Shown: one piece after another, positions 7,246 to 13,900 of the stretch
Numbering within the stretch: position 1 is the stretch's first letter
Layout: every line of letters starts with the position of its first letter
NCBI GenBank assembly: GCA_003487665.1
Contig: DNFA01000021.1
Location: forward strand, 21,858-38,571
Reading direction: 5' to 3'
Source of the DNA: Oscillibacter sp.
GTDB taxonomy: Bacteria; Bacillota; Clostridia; Oscillospirales; Oscillospiraceae
Length of the DNA: 16,714 nucleotides
Notes under the pieces: generated by a model
Told to the model about the DNA's origin: nothing
Seen by the model: only the letters and a program-made list of their open reading frames with translations
The model's database searches: none
Position numbers and translations under genes: made by a program

Positions 7246-7402
7246 GTGGATAGAGCGCCCATGCAGCCTGTTTTCTCTCTGAAGGATGGCCAAAAGCCGG
7301 GGGTATTATGCAGAGAGGGCTGCAAAGGGTATATCGCTTTCACCGACAGGGATGCTGGCACGGGGGGAGGTATAAAAAAGACCGCCGGGGGCGGTCTTTT
7401 TT
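7246..7402 (+). ncRNA. Candidate structured small RNA of about 155 nt
   Basis: This is an orphan transcription unit, with a near-consensus promoter upstream, a strong terminator at its end and no convincing ORF inside. The first 98 nt fold into one long rod. GUG 7246-7248 pairs with 7341-7343, AGAGCG 7252-7257 with 7335-7340 (one G-U) and CCC 7258-7260 with 7327-7329. GCAGCC 7263-7268 pairs with 7318-7323, CUCUCU 7275-7280 with 7312-7317, and GGC 7288-7290 with 7296-7298 around a CAAAA loop. A 6-nt U-rich bulge (7269-7274) interrupts one strand. A G-rich single-stranded linker (7361-7370) precedes the terminator hairpin. I do not recognise it as SRP RNA, tmRNA, RNase P RNA or a riboswitch, and no + strand gene follows that a riboswitch could control. 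The exact start is inferred. Confidence 0.6.
7374..7402. terminator. Bidirectional terminator between the small RNA and the GntR gene
   Basis: A 13-bp perfect stem (7374-7386 with 7390-7402) pairs AAAAAAGACCGCC with its complement around a GGG loop. It gives six terminal Us in either direction. It ends the rightward small RNA and the leftward GntR gene, whose stop is 20 nt away. Confidence 0.92.
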
Positions 7403-7422
7403 CATGCTTTTTTATATCTCTC

Positions 7423-8148
7423 TTATACCTTCAGGTCGGTTCCGGCGGCGCGGGTATGCTCCCGCATGGCCTGCTTCGCGGCGGCATCGTCCCGGCGGCG
7501 GATGGCGTCCAGTATCTCCCGGTGACGGCCGAGGATGCGGCGCGCCAGCGCCAGCTGCTGGACATCGTTCAGCGTGGACATCTTCTTCAGCAGCACATGC
7601 TGCTCCACCTTGCCCAGCACCTCGGTGACGATCATGGCCACCTGATTGCCCGTGGCGCGGGACAGCAGGCTGTGGAATCCTACGTCCAGCTCCGCAAAGC
7701 GGCGGCTGTCGCCCAGCGCCTGCTCCGCTGCCAGCAGACACGCCTCCATGTCCGCCAGATCCGCCTCGCTGCGGCGCAGCGCCGCCCAGCCCGCGATGGT
7801 ACCATCGTTGACGGCGCGGTATTCGCCCAGCTCCTCCAGCGATATCTGGTTCAGCCGGAGCATGGCCGTCAGCGGCTGCTCCACCCCGTCGATGGTCAGC
7901 TCCTGCACCACCGCGCCGCTGGCGCCGTGGGTGGAGGCCACATAGCCGCCCTGCTCCAGCATGCGCAGCGCCTCCCGGATGGTGGGGCGGGAGCGGTGCA
8001 GCTGCTCCATCATGGCGCGCTCGGAGGGCAGACGGTCGCCGGGGCGCAGTGTGCCGGAGGTGATGAGCTCCCGCAGCTGCTCATAGATGGCTTCACTGGC
8101 GCGCCTGTCTCCTATGGGCTGCCAGTCGATATGTACGGCTTCCGGCAT
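7423..8148 (-). CDS. GntR-family (FadR/FCD subfamily) transcriptional regulator
   Basis: The 241-residue repressor has an N-terminal winged helix. Key parts are IYEQLRELITSGTLRPGDRLPSE and the recognition helix region RSRPTIREALRMLEQGGYV, about residues 20-70. The C-terminal all-helical FCD ligand domain (about 90-235) has D155, H159, H209 and H231 at the positions that hold a metal and a carboxylate effector in this family. FCD regulators commonly sense organic acids and control the neighbouring catabolic genes. It lies just downstream of the 2-hydroxyacid operon on the same strand, behind a terminator and with its own promoter, so it is a plausible sensor of a pathway acid or CoA intermediate. 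Which effector is unknown. The start is supported by an AAAGGGGG site about 8 nt upstream. Confidence 0.9.
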   Translation of the reverse strand: MPEAVHIDWQPIGDRRASEAIYEQLRELITSGTLRPGDRLPSERAMMEQLHRSRPTIREALRMLEQGGYVASTHGASGAVVQELTIDGVEQPLTAMLRLNQISLEELGEYRAVNDGTIAGWAALRRSEADLADMEACLLAAEQALGDSRRFAELDVGFHSLLSRATGNQVAMIVTEVLGKVEQHVLLKKMSTLNDVQQLALARRILGRHREILDAIRRRDDAAAKQAMREHTRAAGTDLKV

Positions 8149-8183
8149 GGGTCGTCCCCCCTTTCCGAAAAAATATGGGCAGT

Positions 8184-8212
8184 ATTATAGCGCATTCCGG
8201 CGCAAATGGCAA
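8184..8212 (-). promoter_or_regulatory. Sigma-A promoter of the GntR gene
   Basis: Read on the - strand: TTGCCA (complement of 8207-8212), a 17-bp spacer and a perfect TATAAT (complement of 8184-8189). The predicted start is near 8177, leaving a leader of about 29 nt. A 5-bp inverted repeat (8197-8201 with 8215-8219) spans the spacer and -35 box and is a weak candidate for autoregulation. Confidence 0.8.
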
Positions 8213-8225
8213 GTGCCGGGACGAG

Positions 8226-8256
8226 AAAAGCCCGAAGCCGGCGGCTCCGGGCTTTT
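8226..8256 (-). terminator. Terminator at the end of the etfA operon
   Basis: A stem of 9 bp (8226-8234 with 8248-8256, arms AAAAGCCCG and CGGGCTTTT) is extended by 4 bp across one mismatch around a GGC loop. It is followed on the - strand by TTTTC. It lies 24 nt after the etfA stop and just before the GntR promoter, and so separates the two transcription units. Confidence 0.8.
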
Positions 8257-8280
8257 CCCTTTGTGGGGAGGGAGAATATC

Positions 8281-9393
8281 TTACTTCTTCAGCGCCTTCA
8301 TTTCCTCGATCATCATAGGCACGACCTTGAACAGGTCGCCGCAGATGCCGTAGTCCGCCACCTCGAAGATGGGGGCCACGTCGCTCTTGTTGACGGCGAT
8401 GATGCACTCGGAATCCTGCATGCCGGCCTTGTGCTGGATGGCACCGGAGATGCCCAGCGCCACATAGATGCGGGGATGGACGGTCTTGCCGGTCTGACCC
8501 ACCTGATGGTCGGCGGTCATCCAGCCGGAGTCCACCACGGCACGGGACGCGCCCACCACGCCGCCCATGAGGGCGGCCAGCTCCTCGGCCATGGCGATAC
8601 CCTTCTCCACGTCCTTGGCGATGCCGCGACCCACGGAGACCACCACCTCAGCGCCGGTGAGATCCACCATGGCGCGGGCGGCCTTGACGATCTCCAGCAC
8701 CTTGGTGTGGATGTCGGCCTCGGTGAGGGTGAAGGCGGGATGGACGATCTCCACCTTGCTCGCGCCGGCAGCGTCGAAATCGCGCTTCTTCATGACGCCG
8801 GGGCGCACGGTGGCCATGGCGGGGCGGAAGCGGGGGCAGACGATGGTGGCCATCAGGTGACCGCCGAAGGCGGGACGGGTCATCTTTAGGTTGGTGTTCA
8901 CGTCGAAGAGCTTCGTCTCGAAGTTCATGGAGTCCACGTCCAGAGAGGAGCCGGTACGCAGGAAGTTGATATAGCCGTTCAGATCAACATCCAGATGGGT
9001 GCAGTCGGCGCACAGGCCGGTGTGCAGACGGGCGGCGCAGCGGGGCGCCAGGTCGCGGCCGATGTGGCTGGCGCCGAACAGCAGGATCTCGGGCTTGAAC
9101 TCATGCACCGCGTCGGTGATGACCTTGGTATAGGCGTCGGTGGTATAGTCCTTCAGCAGGGGGCTGTTGTAGACGTACACCTTGTCCGCGCCGTAACCGC
9201 CCAGCTCCGCGGCGATGCCGTCCACGTTGTCGCCCAGCAGGATGCCGGACAGCTGGACGCCCAGCTCGTCGGCCAGCTTGCGCCCCTCGGAGATCAGCTC
9301 GAAGGTGGTGGGCATCATCACGCCCTGACGCTGCTCACAAAAGACCCACACGCCGGAGAACGCCTTGGGGTCAGTATTCATAAAAGTAGACAT
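8281..9393 (-). CDS. etfA: Electron transfer flavoprotein subunit alpha
   Basis: EtfA carries the FAD that delivers electrons to the partner acyl-CoA dehydrogenase. At 370 residues it is slightly longer than the common 320-340. The C-terminal FAD domain is textbook: GQTGKTVHP (299-307), GISGAIQH (314-321), INK-like AVNKSD (333-338) and ADYGICGDL (348-356). The N-terminal ETF domain opens with GVWVFCEQRQGV. Two ATGs lie near the 5' end. The upstream one is chosen because GGGAG (complement of 9401-9405) is 7 nt away. It is the last gene of the operon, 15 nt after etfB, with a terminator just downstream. The acyl-CoA dehydrogenase-etfB-etfA order is the same as in leucine and phenylalanine reduction clusters of clostridia. 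Confidence 0.96.
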   Translation of the reverse strand: MSTFMNTDPKAFSGVWVFCEQRQGVMMPTTFELISEGRKLADELGVQLSGILLGDNVDGIAAELGGYGADKVYVYNSPLLKDYTTDAYTKVITDAVHEFKPEILLFGASHIGRDLAPRCAARLHTGLCADCTHLDVDLNGYINFLRTGSSLDVDSMNFETKLFDVNTNLKMTRPAFGGHLMATIVCPRFRPAMATVRPGVMKKRDFDAAGASKVEIVHPAFTLTEADIHTKVLEIVKAARAMVDLTGAEVVVSVGRGIAKDVEKGIAMAEELAALMGGVVGASRAVVDSGWMTADHQVGQTGKTVHPRIYVALGISGAIQHKAGMQDSECIIAVNKSDVAPIFEVADYGICGDLFKVVPMMIEEMKALKK

Positions 9394-9408
9394 ATCGTTT
9401 CTCCCTTC

Positions 9409-10209
9409 TCAGATAATGTGCTTGGCAGACAGGATGCCGAACAGCTTCTCCACGGTCTCCTTGCCGCTGCCCTCCAGCATCATGCCGCTGCCCTTGCGGG
9501 GAGGCGTAAAGCTCTTGTAGATATTGGTGGGAGAACCCTTCAGGCCGATGGTGTCCACCTCGATGAGGGGATCGTCCTTCAGCGCGTTGTAGTCCAGCAC
9601 GGTGACAGGCTCCTTGTCGCAGTCCAGAATGCCCCGGATGGTCATATAGCGGGGGGTGTTCAGCTCCTTGATGCAGGTGAGCAGGCAGGGCGTCTGCACC
9701 TGCACGGTCATATAGCCGTCCTCCAGCATCCGGCGGACGGTGAGGGTGTTTCCCTCCTTCTTGATGTCGGCCACATAGGACACCTGGGGGATCTCCAGCT
9801 TCTCAGCGATCTGGGGGCCCACCTGGGCGGTATCGCCGTCGATGGCCTGACGGCCGCAGAAGATGATGTCATCCTCGTCCACGCCCAGATTCTTGATGGC
9901 AGCCGCCAGGATCTGGGAGGTGGCGAAGGTATCGGAGCCGCCGAACTCGCGGGCGGACACCAGCACGGCCTTGTCCACGCCCATGGCCTTCAGCTCCAGC
10001 AGCATGCCGGCGGCGGGAGGGGGACCCATGGACACGGCGATCACGGGGCAGCCCAGCTGATCCTTCAGGGTCAGGGCGGCTTCGATGGCGTTCATATCAT
10101 CGGGGTTGATGATGGTCTGCATGGAGGCGCGGTCGAGGGTGCCATCGGCGTTGACGGCCACCTTGCCGGAGGTATCCGGCACCTGCTTGACACATACGAT
10201 AAGCTTCAT
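9409..10209 (-). CDS. etfB: Electron transfer flavoprotein subunit beta, bifurcating type
   Basis: EtfB is the second ETF subunit, 266 residues here, which is normal. It begins KLIVCVKQVPDT and carries the motif GRQAIDGDTAQVGP (119-132). From memory, this motif is shared with EtfB of Acidaminococcus and other flavin-bifurcating ETFs, where NADH oxidation is split between enoyl-CoA and ferredoxin; classical ETFs bind AMP here instead. The C-terminal KGSPTNIYKSFTPPRK is also typical. Bifurcation is thus likely but inferred from motif and context, and would help regenerate the reduced ferredoxin that the dehydratase activator needs. The start is backed by AAAGGAG about 10 nt upstream. It lies 22 nt after the acyl-CoA dehydrogenase gene. 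Confidence 0.95.
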   Translation of the reverse strand: MKLIVCVKQVPDTSGKVAVNADGTLDRASMQTIINPDDMNAIEAALTLKDQLGCPVIAVSMGPPPAAGMLLELKAMGVDKAVLVSAREFGGSDTFATSQILAAAIKNLGVDEDDIIFCGRQAIDGDTAQVGPQIAEKLEIPQVSYVADIKKEGNTLTVRRMLEDGYMTVQVQTPCLLTCIKELNTPRYMTIRGILDCDKEPVTVLDYNALKDDPLIEVDTIGLKGSPTNIYKSFTPPRKGSGMMLEGSGKETVEKLFGILSAKHII

Positions 10210-10231
10210 TCTATTCTTGCTCCTTTCCGCG

Positions 10232-11371
10232 TTACTTCAGCAAATTGCCGGAGATGACCATCTGCTGCACCTGAGAGGTGCCCTCATAGATGGTAAACAC
10301 GCGGCAGTCACGGTATTTGCGCTCCACGGGATACTCCTTGATGTAGCCGTAGCCGCCGTGGATCTGCACGGCCTTGGCCGCGATCTCGTTGCAGGTCTCG
10401 GAGGCGAAATACTTGGCCATGGAGCAGTACATGGAGGCGTTGGGGTCGTTTCTGTCCTTCATCTGGGCGGCCATATAGACCAGCTCCTTGGCGGCGGTCA
10501 GCTTGGTGGCCATGTCCGCCAGCATGAAGGCGATGGCCTGGTTCTTGCAGATGGGTTTGCCGAACTGGACGCGCTCCTTGGAGTACTTGATTGCCTCGTC
10601 CAGGCAGCCCTGCGCCAGACCGATGGACTGGGCGGACACGCCCAAACGGCCGCCGTCCAGCGTCTTCATGGCGTTGATGAAGCCCATGTTCTCCTTACCC
10701 AGCATGTCGCTCTTGTGGACGCGGACATCCTCCAGTACCACGTCGGAGGTGGCATAGCCCACCAGACCCATCTTGGCCTCGTGCTTGCCGCAGGAGACGC
10801 CGGGCGCCTTCATGTCCACGATAAAGGCGGAGATGCCCTTGTTGCCCTTCGTCATATCGGTCTTGGCGTAGACGATGCAGTAATCCGCCAGCGGTGCGCC
10901 GGAGATAAAGCACTTGCGGCCGTTGAGGATATAGTCGTCGCCGTCCTTCACGGCGGTGGTGACCATGCCGCTGGCGTCAGAGCCGGCGCCCGGCTCGGTG
11001 AGGCCGAACACGATCTTCACCTTGTTCTCCACGGAGGGGCGGAGGTACTTTTCCAGCTGCTCAGGGGTGCCCGCCTGCATCAGGGGGCCGCCGCCCAGGG
11101 AGTTGGGGGTGTTGGCGTACAGGCTGGCCACGGCGGAGACACGGGCGATCTCCTCGATCATGATGATATAGGCCAGCGTGTCGGCACCGGCGCCGCCGTA
11201 CTCCCGGGGGATCTTCAGACCCAGAAAGCCGCACTTGGCCATCTTGTCCACGATCTCCTCGGGGAACTCGCCGGTCTCCTCCACCTTGTCCAGAACTTCG
11301 GTGGTCAGCTCGGTCTCGGCAAACTGGCGCACCAGCTTGCGGATCATTTCATGCTTTGCGTCGAAAATCAT
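10232..11371 (-). CDS. Acyl-CoA dehydrogenase (2-enoyl-CoA reductase of the pathway)
   Basis: This flavoprotein of 379 residues has the full short-chain acyl-CoA dehydrogenase layout. An N-terminal helical part contains IPREYGGAGADTLAY. The FAD and substrate motif FGLTEPGAGSDASG lies at 122-135, followed by NGRKCFISGA. The C-terminal catalytic base is in IYEGTSQVQQ (E363). Adjacent etfB and etfA show it works with ETF in the reductive direction, as do AcdB of the leucine pathway and AcdA of the aromatic pathway. It would convert the 2-enoyl-CoA made by the dehydratase to the saturated acyl-CoA. Chain or ring specificity cannot be read from sequence alone. The start has a strong AGGAGG 6 nt upstream. 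It is 34 nt after the hydroxyacid dehydrogenase gene. Confidence 0.93.
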   Translation of the reverse strand: MIFDAKHEMIRKLVRQFAETELTTEVLDKVEETGEFPEEIVDKMAKCGFLGLKIPREYGGAGADTLAYIIMIEEIARVSAVASLYANTPNSLGGGPLMQAGTPEQLEKYLRPSVENKVKIVFGLTEPGAGSDASGMVTTAVKDGDDYILNGRKCFISGAPLADYCIVYAKTDMTKGNKGISAFIVDMKAPGVSCGKHEAKMGLVGYATSDVVLEDVRVHKSDMLGKENMGFINAMKTLDGGRLGVSAQSIGLAQGCLDEAIKYSKERVQFGKPICKNQAIAFMLADMATKLTAAKELVYMAAQMKDRNDPNASMYCSMAKYFASETCNEIAAKAVQIHGGYGYIKEYPVERKYRDCRVFTIYEGTSQVQQMVISGNLLK

Positions 11372-11405
11372 AGTTTTCCTCCTGTTCAGTATAGCTGCTG
11401 TTTGC

Positions 11406-12407
11406 TCAGCAGGGGATCTCGTGCCGGGACTTGCCCTCCGTCAGGATCTCGTAAATGCTGTTGACGCCGCACTCCGCCATCTGCTCGGCGGCCTCCTCGG
11501 TGAAGAAGGCCATGTGGGGCGTGTGGTACACGTTGACGAAGGAGCGCAGGTACTTCAGCTTGAAGTAGGGCATGCCGGGGGTGCGGATGATGTCCTCGTC
11601 GTGGGGGACGTGGATGATGCCCGTTTCGCCGGGGAAGGCGTCCATAAACAGGGCGCCGAACTTGCCGGACTCCACCGCCTCGGTGACAGCGTCGATATCC
11701 ACCAGCTCGCCCCGGGCGTTGTCGATAAACACCACGCCGTCCTTCATCTTGGCGATGGTCTCCCGGTTGATCATGCCGGTGGTCTCGGGCAGCAGCGGGG
11801 TGTGGATGGTGATGATGTCGGACTCCCGGTACAGAGTATCCAGATCCACGTACTCGGCATACTGGCGGACGGCGTCGTTCTCATAGACATCGTTGGCGAT
11901 GATACGGCAGCCGAAGCCGCTGAGGCACTTGATGACGGTGAAGCCGATCTTGCCGGTGCCCATGACGCCCACGGTCATGGTGCGCAGCTCGCGGCCCATC
12001 TTGCCCTTCAGGGTGAAGTCGTTGTCGTTGGTGTTGTAGAGCGCCTTCTTGAACTTGCGGATGCACATCAGGATGGCCATAACGGTGTACTCCGCCACGC
12101 CGTTGGGCGCGTAAGCGCCGTTGCACAGGCGGAAGCCCAGAGAGCGGGCGTAGTCGCAGTTCATGTGGTTGTAGCCCACGCAGCGGCTGGCCAGCACCTT
12201 GACGCCGTAGCCCTTCAGCTCGTCCAGCACCTCGTTGCAGTAGTCGCTCTGCCCCAGCGTGGTCACGCCGTCGCAGCCGGCGGCCATGCTGGCGGTGGTC
12301 TTATCCAGATTAGCGGGAGTGGAGATCAGGTCGATGCCATATTCTTTGCACAGGTTCTCGATAACGGGCTTTTCGTCGGGACGTACTTCGTAAGCAGCGA
12401 TTTTCAT
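11406..12407 (-). CDS. D-2-hydroxyacid dehydrogenase (LdhA/FldH-like)
   Basis: This NAD-dependent enzyme would reduce the transaminated 2-oxo acid to the (R)-2-hydroxy acid, the first step of the branch. The protein has 333 residues. The Rossmann motif GTGKIG (150-155) ends in an acidic D173 (ANDVY), which favours NAD over NADP. Catalytic residues of the D-LDH family are all there: R232 in NARGE, E261 in PGETG and H298 in YHTPHMAF. It resembles D-2-hydroxyisocaproate and D-lactate dehydrogenases, and substrate choice (leucine-derived or aromatic) is not settled by these motifs. AAGGAG lies 7 nt before the ATG. A 216-nt gap with strong hairpins separates it from the preceding CoA-transferase gene, and no internal promoter is evident. 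Confidence 0.92.
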   Translation of the reverse strand: MKIAAYEVRPDEKPVIENLCKEYGIDLISTPANLDKTTASMAAGCDGVTTLGQSDYCNEVLDELKGYGVKVLASRCVGYNHMNCDYARSLGFRLCNGAYAPNGVAEYTVMAILMCIRKFKKALYNTNDNDFTLKGKMGRELRTMTVGVMGTGKIGFTVIKCLSGFGCRIIANDVYENDAVRQYAEYVDLDTLYRESDIITIHTPLLPETTGMINRETIAKMKDGVVFIDNARGELVDIDAVTEAVESGKFGALFMDAFPGETGIIHVPHDEDIIRTPGMPYFKLKYLRSFVNVYHTPHMAFFTEEAAEQMAECGVNSIYEILTEGKSRHEIPC

Positions 12408-12429
12408 GATTCTTCTCCTTCATATTTTT

Positions 12430-12462
12430 GGGCGGCGGCGCGCTCCTCAACGCGCCGCGCCC
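12430..12462. other. GC-rich hairpin just upstream of the hydroxyacid dehydrogenase start
   Basis: GGGCGGCGGCGCG (12430-12442) pairs with CGCGCCGCGCCC (12451-12462), with one bulged G and an 8-nt loop. In the operon transcript it would stand about 10 nt ahead of the Shine-Dalgarno of the dehydrogenase. The side facing the gene is A-rich in the message, so it does not look like a terminator for the operon. It may be a stabilising 5' structure or an mRNA processing boundary. Confidence 0.65.
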
Positions 12463-12510
12463 CTATATTTTGCTTTTCCTCAAGTCGTCAGGGTGATCAC
12501 TTTCGAAGCC

Positions 12511-12610
12511 CTCCGCGCACGGCGGAGAGATTTTTCGTTCTGCCGATGGCAAACCGGCGATGGCGTACCGTGTGTACGTCGAGACGGTTTGACGATGGCA
12601 GGGCGGAAAA
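12511..12610. repeat. Nested stem-loop element, probable extragenic repeat, inside the operon
   Basis: A small hairpin (12511-12516 with 12522-12527) is followed by an 80-nt nested structure: outer stem 12531-12544 with 12597-12610, middle stem CAAACCG 12550-12556 with CGGTTTG 12585-12591, and apex CGTAC 12564-12568 with GTACG 12574-12578. The outer stem has three G-U pairs if read from the + strand, which become A-C mismatches in the operon (- strand) RNA. This suggests the element's native strand is +, opposite to the genes around it. It has no ORF, and its shape resembles REP or MITE-like repeats. Only one copy is in the window, so repetition is inferred. Confidence 0.55.
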
Positions 12611-12623
12611 GATCCCGCCGCAA

Positions 12624-13868
12624 TCAGTCCTTCAAGGCCGGATCCATGGGCACCGCCTCGCCGGCGGCTATCATGGCAGCCACCTGCTCGTCGGTGTAGC
12701 CCAGGTTCTTCAGCACCAGCTCGGTCTGCTCGCCCAGATAGGGCCCGCGGTTGTAGGGAGGCAGCTCCGTCTCCTCGAAGATGACGGGAGGCCGCACCAT
12801 GGTGCGCTTGGCGCCGTTGGGATATTCCATCTCGTAGAAGCAGCCGGAAGCCCAGGCCTGCTTATCCACCAGCAGCTGATCCCATGTCTGTGCTACGGCG
12901 TAGGGCAGGTCGTTGGCGTCCATGAGCTTGCACCACTCGTCCAGCGTGCGGCTGGCCATTTCCTTGACGAGGAAGTCGTAGAACTCCTCGATGTTGGCCT
13001 GCAGGTTGGTCTGAGGATAGTAGCGGGGATCCTCCGCCAGCTCAGGATGGCCGATGGCGTTCATGAAGATGGGATAGTGACGGTTGTACTGGGGCATGGC
13101 GATCTGGAGCCACTTGTCGTCCTTGGTCTTGTGCGCCACCACCAGCGGGTTGGGCAGGGTGCGGCGGGACAGAGGATACTGGGTGGTGGGATCGCCGTAC
13201 TGGCTGGCCTGCAGCAGCAGGGACACGTCCCAGATGGCGCTGTGGAACAGGGACACCACCACGCGGTCGCCGATGCCCGTCTCCCGGGCACGGTACAGAG
13301 CCGCCAGCACGCCGGAGGCCAGATACATACCCACCTGATGGTCGCCGAAGCCGGCGATGGTCAGCATGGGCAGGCTGTCCTTGTCAAACAGGGTGCCCAG
13401 AATGCCGCCGCGGGCGAAGAACGCGGTGAAGTCGAAGCCGGGCAGATCCTTGTCGGGACCCTTCTCACCGTAGCCGGACACGAAGCCGTACACCAGCTTG
13501 GGGTACTTCGCGTGGAGCGTCTCGTAGTCCAGACCGGCCTTTTTCAGCGGGTTCTGCCGCCAGTTGGTGATGAAGATGTCCGCCTCGGCGATGAGCTTTT
13601 CCAGCGCCTCGCGGCCGGCGGGGGTCTTGGTGTTCAGGCAGACGCAGGTCTTGCCGGCGTTCTCCAGATCGTAGGAGGTATTCTCCTTCTGATCCTGGGG
13701 ACGGCCTTCGTTGACGGCGGTGTAGCGCAAGGGATCACCGGCGGGGGCTTCTACCTTGATGACCTCGGCGCCCAGATCCGCCAGAAAGCGGGCGCAGCAG
13801 GGGGCGGCAATAAAGGTGGCCAGCTCCAGCACCTTTACGCCCTCGAGGGGACGCTTTACTTCACTCAT
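12624..13868 (-). CDS. Family III (CaiB/BaiF-type) 2-hydroxyacyl-CoA transferase, FldA/HadA-like
   Basis: This enzyme would move CoA from the product acyl-CoA (arylpropionyl- or isocaproyl-CoA) to the incoming (R)-2-hydroxy acid. It has 414 residues, normal for the family. The N-terminal motif LEGVKVLELATFIAAP and GAEVIKVE are typical of CaiB/BaiF enzymes. The catalytic aspartate is D146 in LPGFDFTAFFARGG. From memory, segments such as GDPLRYTA, ENTSYDLENA and AVAQTWDQLL look nearer to the cinnamoyl-CoA:phenyllactate CoA-transferase FldA of Clostridium sporogenes than to HadA of C. difficile. That points to aromatic substrates but is not proof. GGAGG sits 6 nt before the ATG. It lies 32 nt after the dehydratase beta gene. 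Confidence 0.92.
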   Translation of the reverse strand: MSEVKRPLEGVKVLELATFIAAPCCARFLADLGAEVIKVEAPAGDPLRYTAVNEGRPQDQKENTSYDLENAGKTCVCLNTKTPAGREALEKLIAEADIFITNWRQNPLKKAGLDYETLHAKYPKLVYGFVSGYGEKGPDKDLPGFDFTAFFARGGILGTLFDKDSLPMLTIAGFGDHQVGMYLASGVLAALYRARETGIGDRVVVSLFHSAIWDVSLLLQASQYGDPTTQYPLSRRTLPNPLVVAHKTKDDKWLQIAMPQYNRHYPIFMNAIGHPELAEDPRYYPQTNLQANIEEFYDFLVKEMASRTLDEWCKLMDANDLPYAVAQTWDQLLVDKQAWASGCFYEMEYPNGAKRTMVRPPVIFEETELPPYNRGPYLGEQTELVLKNLGYTDEQVAAMIAAGEAVPMDPALKD

Positions 13869-13900
13869 ATCGTTCCTCCATGTATGTTATAGGTTGTTGT

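Noticed and set aside
7246..7402. 6S RNA or SRP RNA as the identity of the candidate small RNA
   Set aside because: It is shorter than typical 6S RNA and lacks the large central bubble, and it has no SRP apical-loop signature (GGAAGG-type motif with the asymmetric loop). I keep it as unidentified.
7213..8190. A + strand reading frame that starts at the small-RNA promoter
   Set aside because: It runs through a strong terminator and then along the antisense strand of the GntR gene. Its protein has no family features, and no ribosome-binding site of quality precedes it.
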